From contig JANXBU010000004.1 in assembly GCA_025060505.1 (NCBI GenBank), forward strand, positions 93,117 through 157,116: a stretch of DNA of 64,000 bases, written 5' to 3'. The notes below the pieces were generated by a model. That model made no database searches, was not told where the DNA came from, and saw only the letters and a list, made by a program, of their open reading frames with translations. How positions within the stretch are numbered: the first letter of the stretch is position 1; each line of letters starts with the position of its first letter. Below are positions 40,444 to 49,883 of the stretch, piece after piece. The stretch comes from Candidatus Calescibacterium sp. (lineage in GTDB: Bacteria; Calescibacteriota; Calescibacteriia; Calescibacteriales; Calescibacteriaceae). Made by a program: the position numbers and the translations under genes.

Positions 40444-40530
40444 AGAGTTTATAATGAAAATGAAAATTATAAATTCAAAATCTGATCATAAAAATTACTA
40501 AAAGATAAAAACCAGCTAACATATTTTACT

Positions 40531-40962
40531 ATGGTCAAAGAAATACCAATTGAAGGATCTGAATACATATATAGCAAGGGAGAACTCATAGCAGTAATAC
40601 TGCGAAACAATTTTAAATCAGAAAAGATTGTTTTTCTAACACCGAACAATTTATCGCAACAGCTTGGCTATCTACCGCATAAGAAAGGAAATATAATAAG
40701 AGCTCACAGACATGTTTACAACAAAAGAGAAGTTCATTTCACACAAGAGATGATACTCATAAAAAAAGGAAAAGTCAAAGTCAATCTATACGATAGTCAG
40801 AAGAACTATATATGTTCAGAAACTCTCACAGAAGGAGACATAATTCTTCTTTGCGGCGGCGGGCATGGCTTTGAAATCCTTGAAGATTCAGTTATGATCG
40901 AACTAAAGCAAGGACCATACACAGGAGAAGAAGATAAAGAAAGATTTGATGGAATCGAATAA
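40531..40962 (+). CDS. Cupin-fold protein, sugar-locus type (WbuC-like)
   Basis: The 143-residue protein has a single cupin barrel: AHRHVYNKREVHFTQEMILIKKGKVKVNLYD, then EGDIILLCGGGHGFEIL. Proteins of this kind are common in O-antigen and sugar-modification loci. It is the first gene of a three-gene run with an aminotransferase (18 bases downstream) and a methyltransferase. Its precise reaction is unknown. Confidence 0.75.
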   Translation: MVKEIPIEGSEYIYSKGELIAVILRNNFKSEKIVFLTPNNLSQQLGYLPHKKGNIIRAHRHVYNKREVHFTQEMILIKKGKVKVNLYDSQKNYICSETLTEGDIILLCGGGHGFEILEDSVMIELKQGPYTGEEDKERFDGIE

Positions 40963-40979
40963 GATAAACTTGAACAAAA

Positions 40980-42134
40980 ATGGGAGAGGAGAATAAAAAG
41001 ACAAAGTTCATATATGTGAGCCAACCTTGGATAGCAGGTCGGGAAAAAGAATATGTTCTTGATGCAGTAAGCAACGGATGGATATCTTCAGAAGGGAAAT
41101 ACGTAAAAGAATTTGAGGAAAAATTTGCTTCTTTTGTAGGTAGAAAATATGGAATATCTGTGAATAACGGAACAAATGCTTTGATTCTGGCGGTAAGAGC
41201 TCTTGACCTTCCGGAGGGAAGTGAGGTCATAATTCCGAGCTTTATGATAATTTCCTGTGCTCTGGCTGTGATATACAACAATCTTGTTCCAGTTTTTGTC
41301 GATTCGTCGCTGGAAACATGGAATATGAAACCCGATGAAATAGAAAGAAAGATAACAGAGAAAACAAAAGCAATAATTATGGTTCACACCTACGGATACC
41401 CCTGTGAAGTAGACGAAATACTAAAAATTGCCCAAAAATATAATCTCTTTGTGATTGAAGATTTCGCAGAAGCAATCGGCTCCGAGTATAAAGGACGCAA
41501 ATGCGGAAGTTTCGGAAACATAAGTTGCACAAGTTTCTATTCAAACAAACTCATAACAACTGGTGAAGGAGGTATGTGCCTGACCGATGACCCAGAACTT
41601 GCACAGAAAATGAAAAACCTCAGAAACCTATCTTTCATACCCGAAAAAAGGTTTCTGCACTATGAACTTGGTTTCAATTTCAGATTATCAAATCTACTTT
41701 CCGCAGTTGGACTCGCTCAACTCGAATTGATTGAGCAGAGGATCAGCAGAAAATTAAAGATGGCACAGATATACTATGACACATTGGGAGAACTCGAGGA
41801 GAAAAAAATTATAAAACTACCTCCAAGAAGCAATAGAGATCATAAAAATACTTTCTGGATGTATGGAATTGTTATGGCGATCAAAATTCCGGCAAAATAT
41901 ATAATGGATAAATTAAAAGAATTCGGTATAGAAACCCGTCCCTTTTTCTTTCCTTTACACCTACAACCAGCGTTCAGAAAATTCAGCTGGTTCCGTGAGC
42001 AAAAACTACCAAATGCAGAATATCTGGGAGAATATGGATTCTATATACCATCTGGACTCGATCTTGAAGAAAACGACATAATACATGTTGCAAAAACTGT
42101 AAAAAATCTGATTTTAGAACATGCCAATATATAG
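40980..42134 (+). CDS. DegT/DnrJ/EryC1 sugar aminotransferase
   Basis: This 384-residue PLP enzyme resembles perosamine synthase and related nucleotide-sugar aminotransferases. It has VNNGTNALILAVRAL, IPSFMIISCALAV, the VIEDFAEAIGSEYKG Asp segment and the PLP Lys in SFYSNKLITTGEGGM. It would convert a keto nucleotide sugar to an amino sugar for surface glycans. With the neighbouring methyltransferase it could give an N-methylated amino sugar. Confidence 0.9.
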   Translation: MGEENKKTKFIYVSQPWIAGREKEYVLDAVSNGWISSEGKYVKEFEEKFASFVGRKYGISVNNGTNALILAVRALDLPEGSEVIIPSFMIISCALAVIYNNLVPVFVDSSLETWNMKPDEIERKITEKTKAIIMVHTYGYPCEVDEILKIAQKYNLFVIEDFAEAIGSEYKGRKCGSFGNISCTSFYSNKLITTGEGGMCLTDDPELAQKMKNLRNLSFIPEKRFLHYELGFNFRLSNLLSAVGLAQLELIEQRISRKLKMAQIYYDTLGELEEKKIIKLPPRSNRDHKNTFWMYGIVMAIKIPAKYIMDKLKEFGIETRPFFFPLHLQPAFRKFSWFREQKLPNAEYLGEYGFYIPSGLDLEENDIIHVAKTVKNLILEHANI

Positions 42135-42152
42135 AATAAAAATTCACTGAAA

Positions 42153-42920
42153 ATGAGCATAACTCAGTTTGAACAAAAGTACTCAGAAATATATGATTTA
42201 ATATATCAAGACAAAGACTACGAAAAAGAATGTGATTTCATCGAAAGAATATTTTCCAAATTTGGAGTAACAGTCTCAAGCATACTAGATCTTGGTTGCG
42301 GGTCCGGCGGACATGCTATACCACTTTCACAAAGAGGATACAGCATTACGGGAGTTGACATATCTACACACATGTTGAACAAAGCTATTGAAAAAGCAAA
42401 TAAATTGAAAACAGGTTGCAGGTTTCTACAAGGAGATATAAGAAAAATTCAAATCAATGAAACATTTAACGCAGTTATTTCTATGTTTGCCGTCATAAGC
42501 TATCAGATAGAGGATCAAGATCTTGTTTCCACATTTGAAACAGCTTACAAGCATCTGAAAAAAGGAGGGATATTCATTTTTGATTTCTGGTTTGGTCCAG
42601 CAGTCCTGAACGAAAAACCCAGTCTGAAATTCAAGGAGGTAAACCTTGATAAAATGAGAATCATAAGAATAACAACTCCTTCAATTGATATATTCTCAAA
42701 CACAGTTGATGTCAACTTCAAAGTTTTTGTAATAGACAAAAACAGAAAAAGCTTTGATTTCTTTGAAGAACTTCACAGAGTAAGATATTTTTTTCCAAGA
42801 GAAATCAGCTCAGTGCTGAAAAATATAGGATTTTCTGAAATACATTTTTTCCCGTTTCTCGACCTTTCAAGAAAACCGAACGAATCCGATTGGAATGTCT
42901 CATGTGTAGCACTCAAATGA
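42153..42920 (+). CDS. SAM methyltransferase, sugar N-methyltransferase type
   Basis: The 255-residue protein has a clear SAM site (ILDLGCGSGGHAIPL, ITGVDISTHML) and an N-terminus, YSEIYDLIYQDKDYEKECDFI, typical of methyltransferases acting on amino sugars such as DesVI-like enzymes. It lies 18 bases after the aminotransferase. The assignment to amino-sugar N-methylation is inferred from the neighbour. Confidence 0.8.
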   Translation: MSITQFEQKYSEIYDLIYQDKDYEKECDFIERIFSKFGVTVSSILDLGCGSGGHAIPLSQRGYSITGVDISTHMLNKAIEKANKLKTGCRFLQGDIRKIQINETFNAVISMFAVISYQIEDQDLVSTFETAYKHLKKGGIFIFDFWFGPAVLNEKPSLKFKEVNLDKMRIIRITTPSIDIFSNTVDVNFKVFVIDKNRKSFDFFEELHRVRYFFPREISSVLKNIGFSEIHFFPFLDLSRKPNESDWNVSCVALK

Positions 42921-43420
42921 TTTTACTTTGTTGTAGAGTATAATCTCCTATATGCAAAAATATCGTTTTTGAAAACTAATACTAAGAGAATTTGTAATTG
43001 CAAAAGAACAAAGCAATCTCATCATATAACAAACAAAAATACGGAAACAACAAAACACATAAAGAACTATGAGATTGACAATCAAGAATAAAGCCTTTCC
43101 CTGTTGTAATGATTTAGATTTATCTTGAATTATTTTTCAAATTTTTACATGGAGAGTCTTCTATATTTGTGATAGATCCAAACAAAACTATTTAATTGCT
43201 CTACCGAAAAATTATATCTAGTATAGAGTGTGAAAGGAAGCTTTAAAAATTCTCGGTGATCCTATCATTTTAATTTCTAGACATGAAAACAACTGACTCC
43301 TCACCAAAATAGCAGATCAATTCAACAAGTTTTCAAGAATTTGCTGTTTTAATATCTATTTTCCTTACGATTCTTTTTATATTTTTGATTATCTGTTCTT
43401 GAATCTCCAAATTCAAGTTG
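42921..43420. other. Gene-free stretch left of the Rpn pseudogene
   Basis: About 500 bases with no supported gene. The first part is A/C-leaning on the plus strand and the later part becomes T-richer, so it lies at the beginning of the composition switch. No canonical DnaA box (TTATCCACA) is visible. Confidence 0.45.
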
Positions 43421-44390
43421 ATGAAATATGACGCAGAAATAAAACGAACTTTTGAAAAAGTAGCTCTTGGTGTTCTGAGAATTCTTGGATATGAAGTCGT
43501 TGAGATAAAACCAATTCCGCTTGAGATGCAATTTGGAAAACTTGTAGCTGACTTTTTAGCTGTTGTAAAGCTCAAAGATGGAACAGAGTTCATTTTGCAC
43601 ATTGAATTTCAGACAAAAAATGATCCAGATATGCCAAAGAGAATGCTTGGTTATTTTTATGTTGTAATTTCAAGATATAATCTTCCGATAAGACAAATTG
43701 TTATTTATTTAGGAAAGGAAGAGCTTAAAATGGGCAACAGGATAGAGATGAGAAGTGAGGGAACATCTATTTCGTATGAATACGAAATAATAGATCTGAA
43801 AGAAGTGGAAGCTGAAAATTTTTGGAGTCAGATGCTCCAGATGTGTATTTACTTGGGATACTCGGTAAAGCTCAAAACATATCAGAAGTAATAAGGAAGA
43901 TAATAACAAGGCTCAGAGAAAGTTTTGAGAAAAGAGAGATAAGCAACCACAATTTGTTAGAAAATATATAAATAGGTTAGGAGTATTTGCAGAGCTCAGA
44001 GACATAAGAGAAGATTTAAAAAAGGAGGTACAAAAATCAGTGATAGATATAGACATAACTAAAACGTGGTTGTATCAGGAGGGAATGCAGGAAGGCATAC
44101 AGAAAGGAAGAAAGAAAGGGATACAGGAAGGAAGAAAGGAAGGTATAAGAGAGGGGATAAGGAAAGGAATAAAGCAGGGCATAATAGAGGGAATGAAGAA
44201 GGGCTTGAAGGAAGCAATACTTTCTGTTATAAAAGTGAAATTTGGTAAAACGCCATCATCAATTAGGAAAGTGATAATGCACACTGATGATATTGATAAA
44301 CTTAGGCTTATGAAGAAGGAAATATTGAGATCAAAGACTCTGAGAGAATTTGAGAAAAGGATCAGATCTATGAATCACAACAGTAGATAG
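43421..44390 (+). pseudogene. Rpn-family PD-(D/E)XK nuclease gene with two frameshifts
   Basis: Three consecutive frames make one Rpn/YhgA-type protein (recombination-promoting nuclease, once annotated as putative transposase). The first part has the nuclease core, with PLEMQFGKLVADFLAVVKL and FILHIEFQT. The middle continues as LGKAQNISEVIRKIITRLRESF in another frame, and the end in a third with NRLGVFAELRDIREDLKKEV and the family's Gly/Lys/Glu repeats (QEGIQKGRKKGIQEG). One added T near 43848 and one added A near 43937 would restore it. It is thus inactive as written, or misread. Such genes are mobile and often decay. Confidence 0.8.
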
Positions 44391-44900
44391 TTTTTTGTAT
44401 TAATTGAGAATTGAAAAAGAGATAAGTAAAGACCTGAATTTATATAGAACTGAATTTGGGTCTATAAACACATACTCAGATGCCTTTTACCACTTTACCG
44501 AGAAATTCACATAAAAAATTGCTAGCGACTTACGACTCGCATTACCATTGAGATAGACCTGAGACAAAACTTTTGGACTCAATGTAATTTGTCAAAAAAA
44601 GAGATAAAAGGGCTCTCAGGAATTTCTCAGATTGTCTTGTATCCTTTGTTATTCTGCTGTATAGCTGGGGTTTCGGCAATGCACTTGAAGCTTTGTAAAT
44701 TCTTCAGAAATCGGTGAGTACATAGTTTCTGTGATATAGTTTCTGTGATCAGGATAGTCTTTCTTGGCAAAGTGATTATATTATGATACAATCGTGTAGT
44801 TTTGTATTGCGTTGCTCTAGCAAAAGTATTTTTTGTTTTATCAATATACATCAAAAAATGCTTGCAAGGCAGTTTTCTATGATAGAGATAAAGCGAAAAC
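44391..44900. other. Gene-free stretch between the Rpn pseudogene and leuB
   Basis: No supported gene over 510 bases. It contains a perfect 14-base tandem duplication (atagtttctgtgat, 44723-44736 and 44737-44750). It lies at the right side of the composition switch, T/G-rich on the plus strand toward its end. No DnaA box consensus is seen. Confidence 0.45.
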
Positions 44901-45965
44901 TTACAAATACATTTCTTTTATTTTCTTTACAACATAATCACCGAATTCACGCGTTGAAACGGGTCTTTGGTTCCTCTCTGCTATATCTTGAGTTCTTAAT
45001 CCATCTTTTATTGTTTTTTCTACGGCTTTTTCCACTGCTTTTGCTTCTTTTTCCATGTTGAAGGAGTATCTGAGGAGCATTGCTGCCGAAAGTATTGATG
45101 CTATTGGGTTTGCGATCCCTTTTCCTGCTATATCTGGAGCGGAGCCGTGAACTGGCTCATAGAGTCCGAAGTTTGAATCTCCCAAACTTGCAGAGGGGCA
45201 GAGTCCTAATGAACCAATAATGGCTCCTCCTTCGTCGGAAAGGATGTCTCCAAAAAGATTGGGGCAGAGCAGAACATCGAATCTTGCAGGATTCACAATA
45301 AGATAGAAGGAAGCTGCGTCAACATATACATGTTCCAGTGATATATCTGGATAATCTTTTGAGATTTCGGAGACAATCTTGCGCCAGAATGCGGAGACTT
45401 CAAGAACATTTGCTTTATCAATTGATGTGACTTTTTTCTTTCTTTTTCTTGCGAGCTCAAAGGCAAGCCGAGCGATTCTTTCTACTTCTTCTCTTGTGTA
45501 AGAAGCTGTATTGTATGCTCTGTTTTCTTCAATTGCTCGGGGTGTTCCAAAGTATATGTCTGATGTGAGTTCTCTTATTACAACAAAATCAATTTTCTTC
45601 AAAAGAGCTGGGCGCAGTGGAGATATTTTCTTCATCAGTATTTTTATTGGTCTTATGTTAGCCCATAGATTCAGAGATTTTCTTAGTTTGAGCAGCCCAC
45701 TTTCCGGCTTTTTGTCCATCGGTAGGTTATCCCAATTCGGTCCTCCAACTGCTCCCAAGAAAACAGCATCAGACTTCTTTGCTTTCTCAATAACTTCGTC
45801 TGTGATTGGGACACCTCTTTGATCTATTGAGATCCCACCAATAAGCTCATACTCAAACTCAAATTTCTCTTTCGTTATTTCAGATATACATTCTAGAACT
45901 TTTATAGCTTCATTAGCGACTTCTGGTCCTATTCCATCTCCGGGTAGAACTAAAATTCTTTTCAT
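44901..45965 (-). CDS. leuB: 3-isopropylmalate dehydrogenase
   Basis: This 354-residue enzyme oxidatively decarboxylates isopropylmalate in leucine synthesis. It has LPGDGIGPEVANEAI at the N-terminus, the LLKLRKSLNLWANIRP substrate loop, VRELTSDIYFG, and DILSDEGGAIIGSLGLCPSAS followed by EPVHGSAPDIAGKG. The ATG has a textbook GGAGGAAG ribosome site eight bases away. leuA, leuC and leuD are not adjacent. Confidence 0.97.
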   Translation of the reverse strand: MKRILVLPGDGIGPEVANEAIKVLECISEITKEKFEFEYELIGGISIDQRGVPITDEVIEKAKKSDAVFLGAVGGPNWDNLPMDKKPESGLLKLRKSLNLWANIRPIKILMKKISPLRPALLKKIDFVVIRELTSDIYFGTPRAIEENRAYNTASYTREEVERIARLAFELARKRKKKVTSIDKANVLEVSAFWRKIVSEISKDYPDISLEHVYVDAASFYLIVNPARFDVLLCPNLFGDILSDEGGAIIGSLGLCPSASLGDSNFGLYEPVHGSAPDIAGKGIANPIASILSAAMLLRYSFNMEKEAKAVEKAVEKTIKDGLRTQDIAERNQRPVSTREFGDYVVKKIKEMYL

Positions 45966-46062
45966 GTTTTCTTCCTCCTTATAAGATTTCTACAAGATTT
46001 TGAAAAAATAATCAGCTGAGTAAAAAATACAAAAAGTAAAAAAAGTTTGTGGAGGTAGGTTT

Positions 46063-46596
46063 ATGAAGATAGAAGCCAAAGAGATTTTAGAGCTTGAAAG
46101 AGATGGTAAGAAGATAAAGAGAGTTATAAGAGGTAGATTCTTTGAAGATTTTGAGGTTGGTGAAAAATATTATCATCACTGGGGTAGAACGCTGACTCAG
46201 ACAGATAATGTTCTTTTTTCTACTTTAACAATGAATTTCAATCCGATATATTTTAATGATGAATGGGCAAAGATTTGCGGGTACAAAGGAGTGGTTATAA
46301 ATCACTTTCTTGTGTTTAATGTGGTACTTGGTATGAGTGTTGAGGATCTGAGCGAACAAGCTCTGGCTCTTTTGGGATATACGGACATAAAATTCTATCA
46401 ACCAGTTTATCCGGGAGATACAATATACTCATTTTCAGAGGTTATAGAAAAAAGAGAATCAAAGTCAAGACCTGAGGCCGGAATTGTAACATTCAAAACA
46501 ACAGGTGTGAACCAGAATGCAGAGATTGTAGTTGACTACAAAAGGTCTGTTCTCGTCAAGAGAAAAGAATTTTTCCTAAAAAAGGAGATAGAATAG
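46063..46596 (+). CDS. MaoC-family hot-dog dehydratase
   Basis: The 177-residue protein is a single hot-dog domain: FFEDFEVGEKYYHHWGRTLTQTDNVLFSTLTMNFNPIYFND, then GYTDIKFYQPVYPGDTIYSFSEV. Family members hydrate enoyl-CoA thioesters. In the standard hydratase motif the active site reads D-x-N-P-x-H; here it is NFNPIY, as in a recognisable subfamily of bacterial MaoC proteins, so the substrate may differ. A GGAGGTAGG ribosome site fixes the start. It ends two bases before the converging membrane-protein gene. Confidence 0.85.
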   Translation: MKIEAKEILELERDGKKIKRVIRGRFFEDFEVGEKYYHHWGRTLTQTDNVLFSTLTMNFNPIYFNDEWAKICGYKGVVINHFLVFNVVLGMSVEDLSEQALALLGYTDIKFYQPVYPGDTIYSFSEVIEKRESKSRPEAGIVTFKTTGVNQNAEIVVDYKRSVLVKRKEFFLKKEIE

Positions 46597-46598
46597 CA

Positions 46599-48418
46599 CT
46601 ACTTGTTTATATATTTGAGAATGTAAAAATCGTCTATTATTTGTATCTCTTCTAAGTAATTCTCCTTTTGATCCTTGGGATTCTTCCTTACTATGACATC
46701 AATTCTGTATTTCTTCATAAGTTCTACTATAGATTCTTTGTTGCTTAGGACTTCTATTATTTTTTGTATAACCTCGCCTTCAAATTTTTCATAGTCATTG
46801 TAGGTAGCAGGTGAGCTCGGGATTGAAACACCCTTTGGGAGTCCAAAATATGCTTGGAAATACCATATTCTTGCTTCCCAAGTTCTGAGCCACTGGTTTG
46901 TGTTTCTGAATTCTTTTATCAAGTTGATTATTTCTTCTTGGTTTTTACCTATTAAAATTTGTTTTATAAGAAATCTTTCAAATACTTCGTTGGAACTTAG
47001 GTCGGAAAAATAGTTCATAAGATTGTGGAAGGTGTACCTGCCAGTTGTCGCTGATATTTTGATTTCGTATATTTTGTTCGTTTCTTCCGAAATTATTACT
47101 GCATCTTTTTCAGTATTATTTTTTATCCAATTTATCAACTTTAAAAAAGTCTTTTCTGATAGTGAATCTTTATGAGATGAATGGAAAAATAGATACCAGT
47201 TGTATGAAAATCCAGAGAACATGATTCCAGCGATTATGTAACCTGCAAGTCTTGATCTGTTTGCAATTTTATCTATGACAAAGCCGATGCATATTCTTCC
47301 AAACATTTTAAATGTTCCCTGTATGTGTTCTGGTAGTTGTAGAGATATTCCAGTTACGATTTCTTGGAAGAAGTATAAAGAGAATCCACAGAGTGTTGAT
47401 AGCAGAATGAAAATATTTTTCTTCGCGAAATTTCGTGATAGCAAGAAAAATGCAACTGAGATAAGAAGAAAGGTAATGTATATTCTTGGTTGAGATGTTA
47501 TAGCGTGAGGTATCTTTATAAAGATAGCGGCTCTTTTTATAGATTCACCAACCATTTCTGTCTGAAGGTAATTGAGAATTAGAGCAGGTGAGGCAACAAG
47601 TGCTCCGAGTATCAAGATTTCAAAAGTTGACTTTATGTCTTGTTTATTCTCTTGGTTCTTGGAGAACGGATATGTAATAATTAAATATATCAACATAAGC
47701 AAAACAGATAAGTTTGCATAGAGCCACCATTGTAGTGTAGAATAATACAGAACGCCAAGAGCTACGCCAGATAGTAATTTGTATTTTCTTTTATTCTCTT
47801 GCGGGCTATCAAGGAACTTCACAAAGCATATGGAGAATAACAAGAAAAAAGTAAGGAAAAAGGATGGGTTAAATATTCGTGATATTTCAAGGAAAAGTCT
47901 TCCTGGAGAGTTTGGAACTCCAATAATGCTGCTTGCTACTTCTGAAATTGTTGAAAGCTCGTCTGCTTTACCGATGATCACTCTTGATATGCTGTATATG
48001 AATCCTGCTAAGATTATAGCTGTGGTGAAATTTGAGAAAAAACAAAAAGAATAGCGGATCTTTTTTTCAGGAGAATCTCAAGAAGTTTGAGAAATAAGAA
48101 TAAGTTCAGAAAAATAGCTATAAAACGAATTATTGTGGTACTAAATACTGCAAAATAATAATCGCCTATGATAAGTTTTAGTGGGTATATTATACAAAGT
48201 AGGGGGACAATCAATCCCCATTTTTGCTCGTAAAATGTAAATTCTCCTCCACAGAAGCTAACTTGTTTAATCCATATCAATTCATCAAAGTCAAAATATG
48301 TAATGCTATTTTCGGTTATCGCGAGGTAGATAATAGTAAAATTGATAAATAAAGATGTAAATAGAGAAACGATAATATTGTTCAGATTTCTGTGCCAGAA
48401 ACTTTTATTGTTTATCAT
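46599..48418 (-). pseudogene. Membrane glycosyltransferase-like gene split by a one-base shift
   Basis: Two frames form one membrane protein of about 600 residues. The N-terminal part has helices and an extracytoplasmic loop with FDFDELIWIKQ, reminiscent of the Asp-rich first loop of GT-C enzymes that use polyprenyl-phosphate sugars. The C-terminal part has more helices and a soluble tail ending near RIDVIVRKNPKDQ. The shift is at the T7 run 48061-48067 (A7 on the coding strand); one extra A gives LLKKKIRYSFCFFSNFTTAII. The start is an ATG at 48418, or a TTG at 48439 that overlaps the upstream stop. It follows the GT4 gene directly. The exact function is unknown. Confidence 0.65.
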
Positions 48419-48435
48419 TCCTTGTTTTGATGGAT

Positions 48436-49795
48436 TCAATGTTCTATAAGTTCGGCAAATTTTTCAGCCATTTTGACTGATGAGAACTCCAATATCTTGT
48501 CTATATTGGGAGAAAAGTGGATATCTTGATTCTCTATTACTATTTTTTCAAGTGTTTTTACGATTTCTTCAGGTTCGTTTTTAACGAATATACCTGTTTC
48601 GGTCTCTTTTATTATCTGATTTGCTTCTGAATCTTCAACTTTTCCGATAGATATAATAGGTGTTCCTGCTGTAATATACTCGTATAGCTTTCCTGTGATT
48701 ATACCTTTTTCTGTTTCGTTTTCAATTTCCGTTAGATTGAAAAACAGAAGATAATCAGCTTCCTCCTGAATTTTCAGAGATTCGTTTATATCAACAATTC
48801 CTCGGTATTGAACTATGTCTTGTATGTTTAGATCTTTGATCATTTGTTCTATGGGTATGTTTGGTACACCATATATTTCAACTTTCATAAGATTTTTGAG
48901 TTCTGGGTATTTTTTCTTCAAAATATGTATCGCTTTGAAAAAATTTTCTGGACTTCTTCTTACTGGATAGAAGGCGCCCGTATATATGAAATTTTTTATT
49001 TTATTTTTCTTTCTTTTTTTTGTGTTTATTTTTTCTACTCTCGTAAGCTCTTTTTCTCCAAAGGAATTTCTAACAAGTAATATTTCTTTGTTCATCATGT
49101 TGTTCATTTTTTTCTCAGATATTCCGAGATAGTTGTGATTTGATCTGCTTTTGATATAAAAAATTTTTCTATTGGTTCAGAGATCTTTGCTGAAAATTTA
49201 TTAGAGAAGTACAAATCATGTGACCAGAGGTCTCTGTAATCTGCAATCCATTTTAAAGAGGGAAAAAGCCTTTTGATGATACCACCTATTATGTGTACAG
49301 ATGGTGGAGGAGAAGTTGATATGATCGCATCAAAAGCTTTTTTTTCATCCTTCATTCTTCTTATAATGTAAAAAACAGCTGGGGTATCCATGGCATAACT
49401 ATATCGAAGTTCGGACCGAAGATTTTTAGTAATAAATCGCGAAATCCCTTTAGTTTTATCAGGATGTTCCTATCTATGTTCTGATCTATTTTTTCGATTT
49501 TTCTCTGATTTTGATTGATTCTCTTTCTCGTTGTTTCAATCAATTTGTTTAGCAGATCAAATGGTTTATTTGGTATTTCTACAAGTTCAAAGTTGATCTC
49601 CGGGTATTTTCCTATATATCCGTATAAAGGGATTTTGGAGGTAGTCAGAACACAAACTTTATAGCCCATTTCTGAAAGATGATATGCAAGGTAATAAGGT
49701 CTTTTTGATATATGAAACAGAGGTGGAAAGTAATGAGTTATCAAACATATTCTCTTTTTTGCCTTGGGAAATTTGGTTTCTATATGTTCATGCAT
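48436..49795 (-). pseudogene. GT4 glycosyltransferase gene broken by two one-base shifts
   Basis: Three frames join into one GT4 enzyme of about 450 residues. The first (from 49795) has ICLITHYFPPLFHISKRPYYLA. The second has AFDAIISTSPPPSVHIIGG, LKWIADYRDLWSHD and ADQITTISEYLRKK. The third has NFIYTGAFYPVRRSPENFF and GKLYEYITAGTPIISIG. The shifts lie at the G4 run 49381-49384 and the T7 run 49107-49113 on the plus strand, and each is repaired by adding one base. This family transfers sugars from nucleotide donors during surface polysaccharide synthesis. It is in one operon with the next membrane protein. Confidence 0.8.
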
Positions 49796-49883
49796 TTTTA
49801 TTTTTTTAGATTAGCTATAAAATCAATTTTGAAAAAATTATTGAAACTTTTTTAGGTTTATCTGATTAACAATAATGTGAATT

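Noticed and set aside
44075-44284. Minus-strand Pro/Ile/Phe repeat frame
   Set aside because: It is the antisense of the Gly/Lys/Glu repeat in the Rpn-family pseudogene.
42921-44900. Canonical DnaA boxes to support an origin
   Set aside because: No TTATCCACA or close match was found by eye, so the origin proposal rests on composition only.
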